In this document: positions 14,062-16,923 of the stretch, one piece after another
How the letters are laid out: the number at the start of each line of letters is the position of its first letter
Numbering within the stretch: the first letter of the stretch is position 1
NCBI GenBank assembly: GCA_003151875.1
Contig: PLYW01000305.1
Location: 28,531-45,453 of the forward strand
DNA length: 16,923 nucleotides
Reading direction: 5' to 3'
Source of the DNA: Acidobacteriaceae bacterium
GTDB taxonomy: Bacteria > Acidobacteriota > Terriglobia > Terriglobales > Acidobacteriaceae
Notes under the pieces: generated by a model
Database searches by the model: none
The model's input: the letters and a program-made list of their open reading frames with translations, nothing else
Told to the model about the DNA's origin: nothing
Position numbers and translations under genes: made by a program

Positions 14062-14978
14062 TGCGCAGGATACTTGTAACTGGAGCGACGGGGTTCCTGG
14101 GAACCCACCTCATACGTCGGCTTGCAGAATCGGGTAGCGAAGTCTTCGCCGTCCGTCGCAGCGAGCAGCAAGACCGATACGTCAACCGGCCTGGCGACGG
14201 TGTGATGCCCGTTTACACCGACGGCACCTTCGAATCGGCGGAACGCACCATCCGCGAACTCCATCCGGATACGGTGTTCCACCTTGCCTCATGGGCTGGG
14301 GAAGCGACGACGGCTGCTGATAGTCGGCGCGTTATCGAGGCTAATTTTGTGGTCGGAGTTCAGTGGCTCGAAGCTCTGCGACACTCCGGTCACGAATGCG
14401 TCTTCGTGAACGCTGGGAGTTTCTGGCAGTTCCGGCCGGGCGATCCGCCGGTGCCGAACAGTCTGTATGCAGCCGCTAAGCAAGCGTTCCAGGCCATGTT
14501 GCCTTGGTATATGGCAAATTCGGCGATCCGCTCAACAACCCTTGTGCTTTACGATTTGTATGGCCCATTCGACTGGCGTGGCAAGCTTTGGCAGCGCTTG
14601 TTGGAAGCAACACCCGGGGAGGTGATTGCACTTTCGGAGGGCAATCAGCTCATCGAGTTGGTGTACGTGTCCGATGCCGTTCGCGCACTGATACACGCTG
14701 CTCAACTTTTACATTTGGGCACGGCCCTGGAAAGCCATTATGCTGTCGATTCCGGGAATCGACAGCCTCTTCGCGAACTAGTTCAGGAATTTCTGCGGTG
14801 TGCGGGAAAACACCTCCGCGTGGATTGGGGACGCCTTCCGCAAACGCCGCTCACGATTCTCACCCCATGGACAGGACCTCGCCTTCCGGGTTGGGCCCCG
14901 GAAACATCGTTGCAGGCGGGAGTGGCAGAAACGCTCGCCGCTCTTGGCAGAACGGTCCTCGCAGGAGTCACGAAATGA
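14058..14978 (+). CDS. NAD(P)-dependent SDR, probable CDP-4-keto-3,6-dideoxyhexose 4-reductase (paratose/abequose synthase-like)
   Basis: 306 residues, the length of RfbJ/RfbS-type reductases (about 280-300). Visible: ILVTGATGFLG (5-15), an R-R pair after beta 2 (VRRSEQ, 32-37) where NAD enzymes usually have Asp, suggesting NADPH; FHLASWAG (74-81), NAGSFWQF (118-125, S121), the Y137-A-A-A-K141 catalytic pair, and LVYVSDAVRALIHAA. Its place directly after rfbF-rfbG-rfbH is where CDP-abequose, paratose or related synthases are found, so reduction of the 4-keto group is the likely role; the stereochemistry cannot be read. The GTG start at 14058 overlaps the rfbH stop as GTGA; ATG 14061 immediately after is an equally good start and would be one residue shorter. 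Confidence 0.8.
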   Translation: MMRRILVTGATGFLGTHLIRRLAESGSEVFAVRRSEQQDRYVNRPGDGVMPVYTDGTFESAERTIRELHPDTVFHLASWAGEATTAADSRRVIEANFVVGVQWLEALRHSGHECVFVNAGSFWQFRPGDPPVPNSLYAAAKQAFQAMLPWYMANSAIRSTTLVLYDLYGPFDWRGKLWQRLLEATPGEVIALSEGNQLIELVYVSDAVRALIHAAQLLHLGTALESHYAVDSGNRQPLRELVQEFLRCAGKHLRVDWGRLPQTPLTILTPWTGPRLPGWAPETSLQAGVAETLAALGRTVLAGVTK

Positions 14979-15979
14979 AACCTGCTCCGCTGATCTCTCT
15001 GGTCGTCCCGGCGTTCAACGAAGAAATGAACATCGGCCCATTTTACGGAGCAGTATGCAAAGTTACCGATTCACTAAGCGGCAGGTACCGATTCGAGTTT
15101 GTCTTTACAGATAACCACAGCACCGATCGCACTCCAGATATTCTGCGCGAACTCGCAAAAACCGATTCCCGGGTGCGGGCTTACCGGTTCTCGAAGAATT
15201 TCGGGTACCAGGCCTCCATCATGAGCGGCTACCTCATGACAGAGGGCGACGCGGCTATTCAACTCGATTGCGACCTGCAGGATCCTCCGGAGCTAATTCC
15301 CGTGTTCTTGAAGCACTGGGAAGAAGGCCACGACGTTGTGTTTGGAATCCGGCAAGAGCGGCAGGAAGGATTCTGGATTACCTCGGTGCGGCGATCATTT
15401 TATCGGCTCATTGGTGCGCTGAGCGAGGACAGGCTGCCAAACGACGCGGGTGATTTCCGCCTGGTCAGCCGACGCATTATCGAAGAATTGAAACGAATCG
15501 AAGATGCGCAGCCATACATCCGAGGGACGATCGCCACTCTCGGTTTTTCGCAGATCGGAATTCCGTACACCCGGAACCGGCGTGAACGTGGAGAAAGCAA
15601 GTTCTCGTTTCTCGACCTGCTCGTGCTGGCACTAGATGGAATCCTGAATCATTCGATCATCCCATTGAGAATTGCGACATTTGTTGGGCTCACTGTGTTC
15701 TGCGCCACTCTGCTTCTCATGTTTGGGTACCTGATAGGGCGAATCTTTTTTGGACAGTCTTGGCCGGCAGGATTCACTACGCTCGTCCTTTTGATACTTG
15801 CGGGAATCAGCCTGAACGCAATGTTCTTCGGAATTAGCGGCGAATATCTCGGTCGCATATATAAGCAAGTGAAGAAGCGTCCGCTCACAATTATCGAGGA
15901 GCGTATTCCCCCGTCGCCTGCAACGGCCATTGCCGCCACTGCAGCCACCACGCGCGACCAGCCCGCACCCCCGTCTTGA
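14975..15979 (+). CDS. GT2 glycosyltransferase with two C-terminal membrane helices, GtrB/DPM1-like
   Basis: 334 residues. The GT-A domain shows VVPAFNEEMNI (10-20), FTDNHSTDRT (44-53, D46), LDCDLQDPP (97-105, DxD metal site D98/D100), NDAGDFRLVSR (156-166) and RRERGESKFSF (202-212). Two hydrophobic segments (about 233-255 and 266-287) follow, then a basic stretch and an Ala/Pro/Thr-rich tail. This is the GtrB/ArnC/DPM1 arrangement: transfer of a sugar from a nucleotide donor to undecaprenyl phosphate at the inner membrane. The start is ATG 14975, overlapping the SDR stop as ATGA, with AGGAG 7 bases upstream; open frame further upstream is a shadow of the SDR gene. As last gene of the rfb operon it could lipid-link the dideoxyhexose or another sugar for the GT-C proteins; no GtrA-like flippase is seen. 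Confidence 0.88.
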   Translation: MKPAPLISLVVPAFNEEMNIGPFYGAVCKVTDSLSGRYRFEFVFTDNHSTDRTPDILRELAKTDSRVRAYRFSKNFGYQASIMSGYLMTEGDAAIQLDCDLQDPPELIPVFLKHWEEGHDVVFGIRQERQEGFWITSVRRSFYRLIGALSEDRLPNDAGDFRLVSRRIIEELKRIEDAQPYIRGTIATLGFSQIGIPYTRNRRERGESKFSFLDLLVLALDGILNHSIIPLRIATFVGLTVFCATLLLMFGYLIGRIFFGQSWPAGFTTLVLLILAGISLNAMFFGISGEYLGRIYKQVKKRPLTIIEERIPPSPATAIAATAATTRDQPAPPS

Positions 15980-16240
15980 TTTCTTTAACTAGACTGCACG
16001 ATTCATTCAGGGCGTAAAAGCGTGAGGCATCTTATCCTCGCCGCCGCTGTGATTGCCCCGCGGTTGTCGCCAGACCCCCGAGCGAAGAGAGCAGCGCGGC
16101 GCTCGTTTTGAAAGATTTCCGGCCTGGCAGCCAATCTGCTCCCATAGGGTTGCGGTATCATTTGAGCGCGCTGCCGGGGAACCGGCAATGCAGTAAGTTC
16201 ACGGCAATGCTTCTTGCAGTTCGAGGTTGTGAAGATTCCT
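15980..16240 (+). other. Intergenic region with a small GNRA-loop hairpin
   Basis: No gene or clear terminator follows the rfb operon here. The only structure I see is TGCCGG (16172-16177), loop GGAA, CCGGCA (16182-16187), a 6-bp stem with a GNRA tetraloop about 55 bases ahead of the GTG at 16241. No T-run follows. The region should carry the promoter of the next gene, but no convincing -35/-10 pair is visible. Confidence 0.3.
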
Positions 16241-16923
16241 GTGCCAACGACCCCCGATTCAGCCCCTGAGACAGCCACGACGGCTGCCAGCACTTCGTGG
16301 ACCGGCGTGATGGCTAACGTCTTCTCATTCCCCGTCATGTGCATGTTTCTGTTGGTAGCAGCGATCTTTTGGTTTTCTGCGCGAGCCATTGCCGAACCGG
16401 ACAGCTGGTGGCATCTGCGCAATGCCGCCTATCTTTTGCAATACCACTCATTCCCTCGCGTGGACACATACTCGTTCGGGGCGGCAGGTTCGCCTTGGCT
16501 TAATTTCGAGTGGCTCTCGGAGGTCCCATTTCTTCTAGGCTTCAAGACCATGGGACTGCAAGGGATTCTAGCGGTATATTTTGCGTTGCTGGTACTGATT
16601 TACGTCGGCGTGTATTACCGGTCATGCCGTGCTGGCGCCGATTGCAAGGATGCTGCCGTCGCCACTTTCCTGGCCATCCTCCTTGGAAAAGTGTCCTTCG
16701 GGCCCCGCCCCATGCTGTTCGGCTGGCTCTGCATGACGGGACTGCTGCTCATGCTCGACCACTTCCAACGGACAGAAAGGGGGCTCTGGCTGTTGCCACC
16801 GTTGTTTGCCCTGTGGATCAACCTGCACGGTTCCTGGATCTTTGGCATGGTCGTGCTGGTGATAACCATCGCCTCCGGCCTGGTGGGGGGCGAATGGGGC
16901 CTGGTGGTAGCGCGGCGCTGGTC
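16241..16923 (+). CDS. GT-C-like multi-pass membrane protein, 3' end cut by window
   Basis: 227 codons are visible and the frame is open to the window edge. After a Pro/Thr/Ala-rich cytoplasmic N-terminus comes a membrane segment (PVMCMFLLVAAIFWF). Next is a loop with EPDSWWHLRNAAYLLQ and VDTYSF, then W-L-x-x-E-W-L-S-E. The acidic residue plus WWH-L and the D-x-Y-S-F / EWLSE pattern recall a large family of bacterial uncharacterised glycosyltransferase-like membrane proteins with a GT-C-type first loop. Further segments follow (LAVYFALLVLIYVGVYY; FGPRPMLFGWLCMTGLLLML; LWLLPPLFALWINLHGSW). I chose GTG 16241 because the pseudogene at 10484 conserves this GTG and the following residues; GTG 16229 or ATG 16310 are alternatives. 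Specific function unknown; a role in sugar transfer is inferred from the family resemblance and the locus. Confidence 0.75.
   Translation, partial: MPTTPDSAPETATTAASTSWTGVMANVFSFPVMCMFLLVAAIFWFSARAIAEPDSWWHLRNAAYLLQYHSFPRVDTYSFGAAGSPWLNFEWLSEVPFLLGFKTMGLQGILAVYFALLVLIYVGVYYRSCRAGADCKDAAVATFLAILLGKVSFGPRPMLFGWLCMTGLLLMLDHFQRTERGLWLLPPLFALWINLHGSWIFGMVVLVITIASGLVGGEWGLVVARRW

Noticed and set aside
14504..14974. Long upstream extension of the last rfb-operon GT2 gene.
   Set aside because: It overlaps the SDR gene in another frame. The GT2 family start matches ATG 14975, which has AGGAG 7 bases upstream.
1..16923. Mobile elements or CRISPR as the cause of the repeated segments.
   Set aside because: The repeats are parts of glycosyltransferase genes. 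I see no transposase, integrase, terminal inverted repeats or regularly spaced short repeats.

Overview
The window is a chromosomal surface-polysaccharide (O-antigen or exopolysaccharide type) locus from a mid-GC Gram-negative bacterium. The gene families, the use of GTG and TTG starts, and the abundance of paralogous multi-pass glycosyltransferases (GT-C fold) would suit an Acidobacteriota-like genome. No 16S or other taxonomic marker is present, so this is an inference only. I recognise no rRNA, intact tRNA, transposase, integrase or CRISPR array. Both window edges cut through genes.

Layout. Positions 1-1341 (+) hold the 3' part of a GT22/Alg9-like mannosyltransferase. Positions 1342-1774 hold what looks like a decayed fragment of another membrane glycosyltransferase. 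Positions 1775-3943 (-) encode a membrane protein fused to a spermidine-synthase-like domain. A short 3' relic of a GT39-like gene lies at 4122-4185 (-), followed by wecB (UDP-GlcNAc 2-epimerase, 4263-5339, +). A soluble GT2 (5414-6178) and an SDR sugar epimerase/dehydratase (6200-7144) form a minus-strand pair. Two tandem paralogous GT39-like membrane proteins follow on the minus strand (7283-8833 and 8841-10400). Positions 10484-10832 hold a frameshifted GT-C pseudogene. A tightly overlapping five-gene plus-strand operon then runs rfbF-rfbG-rfbH-SDR-GT2 (10983-15979). The window ends inside an intact paralogue of that pseudogene (16241-16923, +).

How the genes fit together. rfbF, rfbG and rfbH make CDP-glucose, then CDP-4-keto-6-deoxyglucose, then a CDP-4-keto-3,6-dideoxyhexose. 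The next SDR probably reduces this to a CDP-3,6-dideoxyhexose of the paratose or abequose kind, and GT2 enzymes then transfer or lipid-link sugars. wecB supplies UDP-ManNAc. The two GT2 proteins resemble polyprenyl-phosphate sugar synthases. The GT-C membrane proteins (GT22, two GT39-like, and the right-edge protein) are the kind of enzyme that uses such lipid-linked donors on the periplasmic side.

Most notable points. (1) The RfbH protein has the diagnostic Lys-to-His change of the sugar 3-dehydratases, but Ser replaces the Cys cluster that holds the [2Fe-2S] centre in classical RfbH/AscC, and no reductase gene is nearby, suggesting a ColD-like, cluster-free route. (2) A 242-bp tract shared by the two GT39-like paralogues differs at only 3 positions while its flanks are clearly diverged, which looks like gene conversion. 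(3) Two gene cassettes are each bracketed by same-direction copies or relics of GT-C genes, suggesting the locus was assembled by recombination between repeated membrane-glycosyltransferase genes. (4) The spermidine-synthase-like domain lacks the second Asp of the catalytic DxxD motif. I did not find a wholly new defence or mobile system.
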